From Stomoxys calcitrans (lineage: Eukaryota > Arthropoda > Insecta > Diptera > Muscidae), in contig NC_081554.1 of assembly GCF_963082655.1 (NCBI RefSeq), forward strand, positions 63,453,820 to 63,517,819: a stretch of 64,000 nt of DNA, written 5' to 3'. Positions within the stretch are counted from its first letter, which is position 1. Each line of letters begins with the position of its first letter. Shown piece by piece: positions 45,313 to 56,477 of this stretch. A program made the translations under genes and the position numbers. The notes beneath the pieces were generated by a model that had not been told where the DNA came from, searched no databases, and saw only the letters and a list, made by a program, of their open reading frames with translations.

Positions 45313-46470
45313 TAAAAAGTATGGTCCGGATCGGTGCATAACATGATATAGCTCCCATATCTAACTTTACAGTTTCAATCCAAGGTAGAAGACTTGTAAT
45401 GTTCCTAGCCAATTTTAGAACGATTTTACTTTTTCTATATCTCATTTGAATACTTCCTAATTCGCATTTATAGTATTCGAAAGAGTATTATATAGCTATT
45501 ACCGCAAGACATTAGTCACCCTATACTTATTTCTTAAAGTGTTCGGATTTTCCCCACATGCCATAGAATTAAAACAAAATCTATTGAAAAAAACTGTTAC
45601 TGCAAGGACCAAGAACTTCATTGTGAAACCTTAGTGGAAAAATAAGTGAAGTGAAGTGGAAAACTTTCTTTAAATCTGCTTAAACCGATTTATTTACCTT
45701 TAACTTAATTTTAATCGATACCTCATTTTCAACATAAATTTTGCCTGTTGTACTCATCTTAGGATGACACTCATGTTTATTTACGAAATGTCTGTAAATT
45801 CATCAGGCTTTTGATGCTTGCAAACTGGGTAGGGGGAAAAAACAATTTATTTTTATAAATGATTTTTAAACAAAACTCTGCTCGAAAATAATAAATTATC
45901 ATCACATCATGTCATACAACCATTCCATATCCTTTAGTCTTTCGACTCTTATGATGCCGGCCAAAATGGAGGAGGGTATTGGACAAAACAAAAACCAAAG
46001 CAAGAGAAGGTGGAAATCGTTGCTGTGATAATGTATTGATACCCTACAAAGTTGTATTATATGAAAATTTTGAATTGGAAAAAAATCAATCCGGCTTCGT
46101 TTCCAGACTTGGTTTTACCGACTTGGTTTCGGACATACTTATAAAGGTTAGTATGGGGGAGAGTGGATATATGATTCCAATAATACAGCAGATTTTAAGG
46201 GCTTTCATATGAATTCTGAATTTTTAAAAGCAGTTGTTTAAACGTTTTTTAAGTATCTTGAAGCAGCTGGAATATCGTAGGAATCCTATACAGTACGAAT
46301 TCTTCAATATCTTCGCTTAACTAGCATATTTCATGAAAATAGAGTTTCAAAACATTGTAGCATAGGGTATCCTTACATCGACCTTGCAGATTTCACCTTT
46401 CATATTTACTTTTCATTTTCCCCTTTTTCTACCCATTTTTTTGTTTGTTCTCTCAATTCACTGCACTTAC
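45313..46470. other. intron sequence just downstream of the Asn-rich exon
   Basis: No repeat family recognised. On the minus strand this is the first kilobase after the bru2 donor. The reading frames in it are short. Confidence 0.5.
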
Positions 46471-46865
46471 CTTTACTGATTCCGGTGGCTTTGTCGCGCA
46501 AAACATTTATTGAATGCACAGCACCGTATTCCTCGAACATGGCACGCAATTGAGCCTCGTCCATAGACTTTGGCACCTGGCCAACAAACATTTTAATGTT
46601 GTCTGGATCGGGCTCTTCCCGTAGGAATGGGGTATCAGTGTCCATGCGAAAGCACGATTCACTGCCATCCAATGCCATCAGATTGCGATTTGTACTGCAT
46701 GTATTGTTGTTGTTATTGTTGATGGCATTCGCATTATTGTTGTTGCTACACAGTCCGGGCACACCATTGTTTTTATTCAGCAACGACGAGTTATTGTTGT
46801 TGTTGTGAATGGGACTATTCGGTAGGCTGTTGGTTGTACTGCTTTTATCACTCATGCCAAATGCA
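46471..46865 (-). CDS. bru2: bruno-2-like CELF RNA-binding protein, exon with Asn-rich leader and first half of RRM1
   Basis: Seen: reading from the ATG at 46855, the frame gives an Asn-rich low-complexity leader of about 80 residues, then a RRM1 start with [19 protein letters not shown] (RNP2 = MFVGQV) and ends [12 protein letters not shown]. The donor is AAAG|GTAAGT, with the intron beginning at 46470. Upstream of the ATG a pyrimidine tract and TTTTGCAG at 46866 form a good acceptor, and the frame T|GCA TTT GGC ATG stays open, so this need not be the first exon; the ATG may be an isoform start. Family knowledge: CELF/Bruno proteins bind UGU- and GU-rich RNA and control splicing, translation and mRNA decay through three RRMs. 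The RRM1 wording fits the Bruno-1/2 (CELF1/2) branch rather than CELF3-6. I prefer bru2 over aret from memory of the fly paralogues only. The exon joins in frame to 9217-9299. Confidence 0.88.
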
Positions 46866-47439
46866 CTGCAAAAGAGAAAATTGCAATAGAAGAGAATGAG
46901 TATGAGAATACGAATAAAAGAGAGAAAAGGGTGTAAGGGAAAGGTTTTACAAATTGTTGTAATCGGTTTAAGTGGGAGATGTTAAAGTTATATTCTCAAT
47001 ACTAAATGAGGTATCTTTAAAAATTAACAGCGAAACTTAATTTGAAATGACCACATATGTATGTGATCGATAGCTCGAGTAAGCTTTCGTAAAGAATAAA
47101 AATATATTAAAAGAATCACAAATTCTAAAAATTATTCTAGATGTTAACATATGTTTACACAATTGCAAAATTTTTCTATATATGGACAGATAATGACGAT
47201 TAATGGGAACTCCAATATATCTTCAAATGCTTCATGTCTAAAAAAAACACGAAATAAACCTGACGATAAAACTGAGCAAATATTGGCAGTACAGGATCGC
47301 ATAAAGCACTCGAAACTCGCAGCTTTATTAAAAAAAAAAAATACAAAGAAAGGTAAACGATCTACCCATTGGTCTTCTTTAGCACCCAGAAATTGCAAAT
47401 CTTAATCGATACATCTGAAATTTTGGTAAATGAGCTCCA
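46866..47439. other. upstream flank of the Asn-rich exon
   Basis: Minus-strand pyrimidine tract and TTTTGCAG at 46866-46873 look like a 3' splice site. Further right, A/T-rich sequence without motif-bearing frames. Confidence 0.5.
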
Positions 47440-47772
47440 ATCTGTGTAATGTTCCTCGTTATCACGAGAAGCTTAGCTGGGAGCTACCGGTTGCGTCCAC
47501 AGGTTTTGGGTAGTGGAATGCTCCATACGGTGTAGCTGCAACTTCAGTCGCAGACAGTCAGCAGTATCGAGTCATGATTTTTCGTGAGAGGCCAGGCGGC
47601 ACCGGCTCTTGCTTAAATACTCAGAGCCTATGATGCTCGATATGACAAGGCGAGTTAATGGCGCATTTAAATAACCAATGAGCATCATGTTTCCGCGGCG
47701 ATCGGTCGTATGGACCTGAACGAGCTAGCTCACCTATAAAAGCTTGACAAAATGTAGGTACAACAACAACCA
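47440..47772 (-). mobile_element. second copy of the TTGTTGTTGTA-type interspersed element
   Basis: Minus-strand relative of 4247-4702: shared stretches include the CGATCGGT...GAACGAGCTAGCT region, AGGCGGCACCGGCTCTTGC, GGAATGCTCCATACG and TGTGTAATGTTCCTCGTTATC. It ends ACAACAACAACC, the reverse complement of the first copy's start. It lacks the 80-bp internal duplication, so that duplication is specific to the first copy. A SINE piece abuts it at 47772. Non-coding. Confidence 0.6.
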
Positions 47773-47947
47773 CTTTGTGGAGAAGTTTACAAGGCTGACT
47801 ATCCTAAGTAAATATCTCAAAAGTGTTGGCAAAATTAGGAGAATATAAACACCGCTGGAAAATATATTCTGATATTCTTGCCGGAATTTGAACAGAAGCG
47901 TTCAGCATCAAAGGTTGACTTGCTAACATTTCAGCTGCGGTACAGAA
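47773..47947 (-). mobile_element. SINE, decayed
   Basis: CACTTTGTGGAGAAGTTTAC through CTTGCCGGAATTTGAACAG (B box) to CAGCTGCGGTACAG. It directly follows the TTGTTGTTGTA-type element. Confidence 0.6.
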
Positions 47948-47984
47948 GATAAGTAGTATGATGTAAGGAAAGCTATATAACTGC

Positions 47985-48512
47985 TATATATCTGAAATCC
48001 CCAAGGATTTTTTTATATGCCTGAATAAGAATTGCGCTTTCTAGAGGCCCAAAAAGTATATTCAGAAGATAGGTTAATACTGGAGCTATAACAGGTTTTA
48101 GACCGATTTGAATCATACTAGTTGCATCGGTTGGAGCCCATGGGAAAAGTCATCGTACAAAATTCCAGCCAAATCGGATAAGAATAGCCTCCTACAGAGG
48201 CTCGAGGAATATATTTGGGAGATCGGTTTATATGGGTGATATATTGGGGTTTGAACCAATTCAAACTAAACTAAGTACATTTGTTAGAGGTTGTCATCTT
48301 GTCAATTTGGATAAGAATTGCGTTCTCTAAAGGCTCCAGAACTACAATCTTAACATCTTATATCTAAACGTTGATCCATTTGGATCATTTAAAATCCCCA
48401 CCGACTTACTTTGAGAAGAAATATTTATGCAAAATTTCAAGCTGCCAGCTTTACTTATTCGAAAATTTGCGAATTTTAGATACCACCATCAATGGTGGAG
48501 GGGGTACAAATG
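47985..48512 (-). mobile_element. degenerate HINE
   Basis: Units GGGAGATCGGTTTATATGGG and CAGCCAAATCGGATAAGAAT; right end CAATGGTGGAGGGGGTACAA. Core lost. Confidence 0.6.
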
Positions 48513-48514
48513 AA

Positions 48515-49215
48515 GTAGATTAGGTTAGGTGTAAGTGGCAGTCTGCGCATCAGACTCATAGGCATTTTCGTCCATTGTGTTACCACAAGAACAGAAGAAG
48601 ACATATGCCTTCCAGTTCTTACCGTTGAACCGCTTTAAAAAGCCAAAAAATTTGCGAACCCACACCCGTTTTAAAAAGTCAAACAATTTGCGAACGTTCA
48701 CACCCGAAATAGTAGGTGGATTTTTGAAGCGCCGTCCACCTGATCACAACACCCTAAATCATTGTAGGTCTGACATCTGCAGTATATGCCCAGTGCATGG
48801 CGCGCTGTTTTAACCCCCAAATTTTGCGAGTAGCTCTCTTGGAGGTGTAAAGGGCAAGATTTGCCTTTCTTGTCCTATCCAAAATCTTGAATTTGAAGTT
48901 CAATTTGCAGAAAGCGCAAAATACCGGGTTATTTTGCTGAATAGGGCTAAAAACCCAGGTATTTTGCGCTTTCCGTAAATGGAACATTCTCTCCTCCCAA
49001 GGAAAGCAACTTCAATGTCAAGAGATGCTACCATTGTATTTTCCTTGACAGCGAAAGAATCCTTTATGTAGTCGGCGAAGTCGTGAAGGGCTGTACTTAG
49101 TCCACGAACCATTCTTCCACACACCTATGGTTCCTGGATAAGAACCACGTCTAATCCCCCGCCATCAGGAGGATCTTTATGGCGCTGAAGCGGTCTTACA
49201 ATGGTGGAGATCTAT
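48515..49215 (-). pseudogene. LINE remnant, internally deleted
   Basis: Minus strand: GGLDVVLIQEP (endonuclease start, 49185-49125), then LHDFADYIKDSFAVKENTMV with SLDIE (RT fingers/palm) at 49100-48990, then KFKILDRTRKANLALYTSKR at 48890-48800, ending near ACCTAATC at 48520. It shares the KFKILxRxRKAxLALxTxxRA block with 52670-53965, so it is the same family. Confidence 0.6.
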
Positions 49216-49437
49216 CTGCAGAAAACGGACAATAGTGAGGATTCAGAATTTCCACCACTATATCAGAATTTCCACCACCGCATCCTCACAAGATTAGCTA
49301 GATCTTGTCATGATGAGCTTCCGTACGCATGCAGGGCAGGTGAGAAAGTTGTGCAACCACTCTTCCTCAGGACACTGGACACTTGCAGTGTGGACGATTC
49401 CTCCTAAGATGCTTCACTAGCTACTGCTATTGCTGTA

Positions 49438-49935
49438 ATTTTAGAGTTCCATCCTTCAAATGAAGTAATTGAGCTGAAACTTTGCACAAATTCGTTTTTG
49501 TCTATAAGTAGGCTAAGTTCGAAGATGGGCTATATCGGACTATATCATTATGTTGCCCCTATATTAACAGATTTCCCAATTTATGGCCTTAGGTTCATAA
49601 AAGTCGAATTTATGTAGATCGATTTCCGTATTTAAGTCCTTTACCCAATGAAAGCGGCATTCGTTACTTTTTTTTTACTTCCAGCATCCATGGTAAGTAA
49701 CGTCCAAATCGATATATAACTTGATATAGCTCCCTTATAAACCGATTATACGGTTGGTTGTTATGCGATTTGGTTGAAATTTTGCACGTTCAGTTTTGCT
49801 ACGACTTTCAATAACCGTGGCAAGTAGGGTTCAAATCAGACTATTACCTGATATAGCGCCTTCACAAACCGAATTCCAGTTTGAATTCTTGAAATTGGTA
49901 TCCGATGTGACCGAAATTTTTCATGCATTGGAAAT
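49438..49935 (+). mobile_element. degenerate HINE
   Basis: TAGTTCGAAGATGGGCTATA-type start, later units AACTTGATATAGCTCCCTTA and CGATTTGGTTGAAATTTTGC. No ends. Confidence 0.55.
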
Positions 49936-50754
49936 GTCGTATTTATAAGAAAATGTGCATTTATTCGAGCATCAATTCACTTCGCATCATCAACATGTCC
50001 ATCTCTCTACATTTATATAATCACTTTTCATATGCCATTAAAGAATTATCAGTCTGTATCTGTTGAATAATGTCTCACAAACTTAAGTCTATAAATGCTC
50101 TTATTGACTCCTCCTGGCAAATATAAAGGATTGCAGTTGATAATGAATGAAAATAATTATTGTGCAACATCAAATTGTCTTGTGTTCAGTTCTTCTTCAC
50201 ATATTCTTGGCAAATTATTTAACTGTAGCAAATTATAAGTGTACAATGAATATGAAGCTTGTTCTTTCTTTGTTTCATTTTTCTGTCACATTGAATTGGT
50301 TTCCAATTTCCTTTATTTCAACATTCCAACAGTCTTTTTGAACCCGAGTAAGTTAACCTTACCGAAGAAAAAAGCCAATAATAGGTGTACGATTAAATAT
50401 CAATTTAAGACGAGAATCAAGGAAGCAACAACTGTGGATTAATTTAATAAAGCAAAGGACGAAATTAAATACTGTGGACAATTCTGATGAGGGTTCAATT
50501 AACAAGAACGGAGTGGAGAAGGATGTTGCGGAAAAACAGTTTTAAACTTTATACGCTCGTTTAAGGGACATAAGGTAGTGAAATAATGAAACGATTTCTT
50601 AAAAAAAAACAGAGTAACACTCAAGTTGATAGCGGAAATATGAATCTTAAGGTAGATATGCAGCTTTAGAGAAATATTCAATAGGCATCATATGGCCACC
50701 AACAACTATACATTAATATGTACAATTATTGGCACGTTTTTTCCTATTAAAACC
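49936..50754. other. intron or upstream sequence, nothing recognised
   Basis: Single-copy in appearance up to the start of the 41-bp array. Confidence 0.45.
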
Positions 50755-51762
50755 TTTATTCAGCCTAAAGTAAAGTTTATATATTGTGAAACAGATTTTC
50801 CATGGAAAACCTTATTCAGCCCAGCTGATTTAAAGTATTTTTTTTATGAAAAACCTTTTTCAGCCGTCCTGATTTAAGGTTTTCTTAAAAAAAAAACTTA
50901 TTCAGCCCGGCTGAATTAATGTTTTTCTATGGAAAATCTTATTCAGCCCAGCTGAATTAAAGTTTTCCTACGGAAAATCTTATTCAGCCCGGCTGAATTG
51001 AATTATGCCTAAGGGAAATCTTATTCAGCCCGGCTGAATTAATGTTTTTCTACGAAAAATCTTATTCAACCCGGCTGAATTAAGGTTTTCCTACGGAAAA
51101 TCTTATTCAGCCCGGCTGAATTGAATTATGCCTAAGGGAAATCTTATTCAGCCCGGCTGAATTAAAGTTTTCCTAAGGAAAATCTTATTCAGCCCGGCTG
51201 AATTAAAGTTTTCCTAAGGAAAATCTTATTCAGCCCGGCTGAATTAAAGTTTTCCTAAGGAAAATGTTATTCAGCCCGGCTGAATTAAAGTTTTCCTAAG
51301 GAAAATCTTATTCAGCCCGGCTGAATTAAAGTTTTCCTACGAAAAATCTTATTCAGCCCGGCTGAATTACAGTTTTCCTATGGAAAATCTTATTCAGCCC
51401 GTCTGAATTAAAGTCTTCCTACGGAAAATCTTATTCAGCCCGACAGAATTAAAATTTTCCTACGGAAAACCTTATTCGGCCCGGCTGGATTAAAGTTTTC
51501 CTAAGGAAAATCTTATTCAGATCGGCTGAATAAAAGTTTTCCTACGGAAAATCTTATTCAGCCCTGCTGAATTAAAGTTTTCCAACGGAAAATTCTATTC
51601 AGCCTTGCTGAATTAAAGTTTTCCAACGGAAAATCCTATTCAGCCCGGGTGAATTAAAGTTTTCCTACGGAAAATCTTATTCAGCACAGCTGAATTAAAG
51701 TTTTCCTACGGAAAATCTTATTCAGCCCGGCTGAATTAAAGTCTTCCTACGGAAAACCTTAC
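50755..51762. repeat. 41-bp double-hairpin minisatellite, about 24 units
   Basis: The consensus unit contains ATTCAGCCCGGCTGAAT and TTTTCCTACGGAAAA, so each unit holds two short inverted repeats of about 7 and 6 bp arms. The first three units (50755-50900) are diverged, the middle is homogeneous and the last runs straight into HINE repeat sequence at 51762. No open reading frame matters here. The 15-nt palindrome equals the terminal hairpin of the HINE at 42386 (reverse complement). Confidence 0.92.
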
Positions 51763-52500
51763 CGGATCTTAACTTCTTGAGCCTCTAGAGAACGCAATTC
51801 TTATCTGATTTGGCTGACATTTTGAATGAGGAGTATTGTTTGGACTTCCAATTAGTGTGCTATTACAAATAGATTCATAACCCGATATAGCTGCACTATA
51901 AACCGATCCCGGATCTTAAGTCCTTGAACTTCTAGAGGGCGCAACTGTTACCCGACTTGGCTGAAATGTTGCTTGGTGTGTTTTGTTTCCAATAACTGCG
52001 CCAAGAACGCTCAAATCAGTTCATAATCTGATACAGCTGCCATATAAACCGATATGAAATCTTGACTTCTTGAGCCTCTAGAGGGCGCAATTCTTACCCG
52101 ATTTAGCTGTAGCTTGTAGTATATCGTTTTCTATTATATTGAACAGATGTGTCAAGTTTGATCCGAATCGTTCTCGAACCTTATACAGCTCGCATGTAAA
52201 CCGATCCTCCCATTTTACTTCGTGAACCTCTTCAGGGTGCAATTCTTATCCGATTTGACTGAAACTAAACGCAATGGTTTCTTCTATGATCTCCAACATA
52301 GGTGGCAAGTATGGGCTGAATCTGCCTAAAACCTGATGTACCTTCCATATAATCCGATCTCCCGATTGCGCCCTCTAGGGGCGCAGTTCTTGTCTAATTT
52401 GGCTGAAATTTTGCACATAAACTTCTACTATGGTCTCCAACATACAAATAGATTAGCACCTAACCTGATAGCATTTAAGTTCTTAACAATTATCAATGGA
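51760..52500 (+). mobile_element. HINE repeat units directly after the hairpin minisatellite
   Basis: CCGGATCTTAACTTCTTGAG begins immediately at the last minisatellite unit; further units include AGCTGCCATATAAACCGATA and TCCGATTTGACTGAAACTAA. No terminal hairpin at the right. Confidence 0.7.
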
Positions 52501-52669
52501 AAGTATGTGGCAAGTTAATAGAGGGGCATTTCACAACCCACCATTCTCAATTTCAGTGAAATCGTATGGAATATGGGCTTTTAATGGGCTCAATGCGTCT
52601 AGATTTGGCCACGTAGTTTTGGAATGCTCACAGCGCCCTCTTTGTTACCATCTATCATTCGTTGTCCTT

Positions 52670-53965
52670 CGGGTATGGTCATGAAAACCTAGCCAGTGTC
52701 CCTGGAGTGTGTAAGGTAGTTCCTAGTCTCGGAAGCTCGTCTGCTTTAGAATTTCCTGGGATATCTCTGTGGCCCGGCACCCAGAACAAGTGAATTTTGA
52801 ACTGCTCAGCCATCTCGTTGAGAGATCTGAGACAGTCGAAGGCGGTTTTTGTGTTCAGAAATACGTTCTCCAGGGATTTAATGGCTGCCTGACTGTCTGA
52901 GAAGATATTTATGCCAATCGTCGTAATGACATTATATCTTAGCCATTCTCCCCCTTCCTTAATTGCAAGGATCTCTGCTTGATACACACTGCAGTGTTCG
53001 GGTAACCTCTTCGATATGATCAGTTCTAGATCTTTAGAGTAGACCCCAAAGCCCACTTGGGCGTTTAGTTTGGAACCATTCGTATAGAAGATTATGTAAC
53101 TCCTGTTACCGGCGCAGGTAGGGGTAATTCACACTGCCTGGAACATCGGATACTGTATCAATGATAACACAGTGTCCGTAGCCGCCACATTACCGATGAG
53201 AAAGTTTCCTTAACCTCACGGCAGTGGTCGTTGCAATTTGTCTAGCCACAATGTCCGGAGGCATAAAATGCAGCATTAAAGTCAGTGCATCAGATGGTGT
53301 AGTCCTCAGTGCGGCTGCACAAACAAGCCGGCATGCACAACCAAGCCATCCTTTGGATCCGGTTAAGTATTCAGCAGTAGGTGGAATTTTGAAGCGCCGT
53401 CCACCAGACCACAACACCATATAGCATTGTAGGTCTGACAATTGCAGTATATACACAATGCATGACGCCCGGTCTAAACACCCCAACTTTTGCCAATGGC
53501 TCTGTTGCAGGTGCGTAGGGCAAGGGTAGCCTTTCTTGCCCTTTCCAAAATCTTGAATTTTAAGTTCAATTTTTTGTCCAGCAAAACACCCAGGTATTTT
53601 GCGGTTTCTGTAAATGGAACATTCTCTCCCCCCAAGGAGACAGGTTCCACTGTGCACAACTTGTATCTCCTGCTGAAAAGAACTACTTCTGGCTTGCACA
53701 GATTTATACCTACACCACTTTCGGTAGCCCACGTCGCTGTTGCTCGTAGACCTTCCTGAAGTATATCTCTTAGAGTGCTGGAAAACTTTCCCCCAACCGC
53801 GATTGCCACGTCATTAGCATACGCGACCACTTTTACACCTTTTTCTTCCAGAGACAACTTTTTAATAGCTACATATGTTCTAAAGTAGAGGAGACAGTAC
53901 ACCTCCTTGTGGTGTTCCTCTGCTGACCCATCTTTTTAGATCCACTGATCCCAAGCCTGCCTTAA
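52670..53965 (-). pseudogene. LINE remnant with RT C-terminus and RNase H
   Basis: Minus strand: RGTPQGGVLSPLL with stop (53930-53890), VVAYANDVAIAVGG, where the catalytic YADD has become YAND, KYLGVLLDKKLNLKFK and ARKATLALRTCNRAIGK, then a shifted frame with LRTTPSDALTLMLHFMPPD. RNase H follows at 53056-52679: VYQAEILAIKEG (catalytic Glu), INIFSDSQAAI (Asp) and LFWVPGHRDIPGNSKADEL. I/LOA-type architecture. Dead because of the YAND change and frameshifts. Confidence 0.78.
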
Positions 53966-53971
53966 TGCATC

Positions 53972-54928
53972 TTTGAGTTAGTAAGTAATTCGAACCATAC
54001 TTAGCACAATTGTTGGAAGTCTTAACAGAATACTGCATGCAAATTTTCAGCCAAATCGTAAAAAAATTGCGTCTTGTAAGTGTTCAAGAAGTCAAATCGG
54101 TAGATCGGTATATATGGGAGTTATATCAGGTTATAGACCGATTTTGACTTTACTTGGCACAGGTATTGGAAGTCATAACAGAGTACCCATGCAAAATTTC
54201 AGCCAAATCGGACAAAAAATGAGGCTCTTAAGGGCCCAAGAAATAAAACTAGAAATCTTTTTATATGGGAACTATATCAGGTTATAGAATTTGGACCGTA
54301 CTGTCAGTCAAATCGGACAAAAATTGCGTCTTCCAGGGGCTCATGAAGTCAACTCGGGAGATCGGTTTATATGGGAGCTATATCAGGTTATAGACCGATT
54401 CGGACTGTACTTGACACAGTTGTTAAAAGTCGGAACTGATTTCGACGTGCAAAATTTCAGCCAAATCCGACAAAATTTCGGCTTCCAGGGGCTCAAGAAG
54501 TTAAATCAGGAAATCGGTTCATATGAGAGCTATATCTAAATCTGAACCGATATGGCCCATCGGCCTACTTCGATATTAAGTACCTGTGCAAAATTTCAAG
54601 CGGCTAACTTTACGCGTTCGAGAATATTTCGAGGTGTTACAAACGGAACTATGGAGCTATATCCAAATCTGAATTGATATGACCCATTTGCAATCCCCAA
54701 CGACCTACATCAATGTTAAGTATCTGTGCATATTTTCAAGCGGCTAGCTCTACGCGTTCGACCGCTATCGTGATTTCGACAGACGCACATGGCTACATCG
54801 ACTCAGAACGTCGAGACGAATTTTTCGAGGTGTTACTAATTGAATGTATAGATTAGTATGCCCCCATTCTATGGTGGAGGGTATAAAAGTTAATATACCC
54901 TTATCCTAGGGTAGAGGGGATTAAAATA
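53972..54928 (-). mobile_element. HINE, 3' end missing
   Basis: Units GATCGGTTTATATGGGAGCT; parts of the core are duplicated (GCGGCTAACTTTACGCGTTC and GCGGCTAGCTCTACGCGTTC). The 5' end CCATTCTATGGTGGAGGGTA is followed by a second scrap, ATACCCTTATCCTAGGGTAG. Confidence 0.75.
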
Positions 54929-56477
54929 TATTTACTTTATAGCATTTAAGTGCTTGCCTTTTAAAAATTTGCGAAGTTGTCATTTTTTTTTTCTAGTGGT
55001 GAGTTGAACATGTAACTCAACATGTTGCTTTAGTTTGCACTCTCGCTCTAACTTTCTCTTTCACTCGCTCTTTGCTCAAAACGAATGAAGATATCGAAAA
55101 ATGTTTGGTGAGAGAATTTTTTTTTTTTTGCTTCTGGCAACACTGTCATTCACCGACAACGTGAGTCGGAGTCTCTGTGGGAGCATGTTCTCTTGCTGAT
55201 GATATTTTGTGTTGTTGTTGTTAACGTTATTGCTATGTGGGCAATGTCGTGGGTGGCCTTGAAAAATCACGATGCATGCAGATGTTACGTTATGAATATT
55301 CTACACATTTCCAAGTTAAACACTTTTTGAAGAGCGAGAGGAAAATATTAACTGATTTTATGTGTGAAGCTTTCGGTAGATAACACAATAGACTAAATTC
55401 ATTTTCTTTAAATATAATTTATATTCTATAGAAAGAGTAAAGGTTTTATATGGCATTCATTTTAAAAAAAATTTATATACCTATAAATGTGAAAAATATT
55501 ATCTGTCAATTATTCTAAATACTCACTCCAAAAGTAATTCCTTTTTTTCAGCGAAATCAAAAATTGAGCGGCGATTGCCCAAGAAACAAGAAGATTTATT
55601 GCTAAACATCTTGAATAATTTCACACGTCCCTCTATATCTCTCTTGCGTTCACAAGCTCACAGGACAAAGCAATTCAATTTAAAGTTAATAAATAATTAC
55701 ACAAGTAATTGATAAAAAAAAGTTCACTTATAATATCAGTTAAATAAAGATATACGAATATATCAAGGCAACGTTACACCAAGTTACAAATTCAGTTCAA
55801 AATGTTCACTTATTTAATTATATGCTTAAAACTAAGAATAATCGTTTAAATAATTCACGTTTAACACTCTCAAGCAGAAGTCACAATAAACGATTAAGAT
55901 CTTTGTTTTTGGTTTAGGTTTTCTAGCAATTTCCTAATGTTCTCAGGGACCCACAAGTTTTTGTAACACACGTTTTTTTTCACTTTGGAGTAGGACTATC
56001 AAGACGACTCTTATGTAAAAAAAATATATATATAAAACCGAAATGAGACAAAAGGTGGTGGAAGCAAGAGAGTTATTAAGGTGAGAGGGGGGAGGATGTT
56101 TTAAACAAAACAAATGCGAAACGCGATTTATGACTTTTAACGACAACGATCGATCTCGTAATGAACCATGAAATGCTGTTTGGGCAGCAATAAGGCTAAA
56201 CGCATTCCTCCAATTCCTTTTCGGCAGAGTAAGAGAAATCTTTCGTTAAGTTTTACAACAACTGAGCAAATGTACCGTTAGAGATCATATTTTGATTCAG
56301 GCTTCATAAGACGCAGACAGCAGAAAATATTTGCAAAACAAACAAAAGTGATCTATGGGAAAAGGTGGGCATGTTGAGTTCAAAAAAAGCTGTGGGCTTA
56401 TGTTGAAATGCAAAAAAGGATATAAATTAAATTTTAATTTTCAATGATGCATTTTGTAGTGAAGTAAATCTTCTGAG
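54929..56477. other. single-copy-looking sequence
   Basis: Low repeat content; A/T runs at 55120 and 55975. No gene recognised. Confidence 0.45.

Larger units (their letters stand above)
9300..46470 (-). other. bru2: giant bru2 intron (about 37.2 kb) inside RRM1
   Basis: Bounded by GTAAGT at 46465-46470 and TTTACAG ending at 9300, in phase 1. It contains an intact LINE, LINE remnants of at least three types, about fifteen HINE copies, several SINEs, two MITEs and a 1-kb satellite. The intron position inside RNP1 is conserved in the family; its size here is due to repeats. No other exon with a recognisable RRM was found inside it. I infer a single intron because the two exons join in frame with matching phase. 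Confidence 0.82.

Noticed and set aside
50755..51762. CRISPR-like array (palindromic repeats at regular spacing)
   Set aside because: The between-repeat segments are nearly identical and also palindromic, and the host is a fly; it is a minisatellite.
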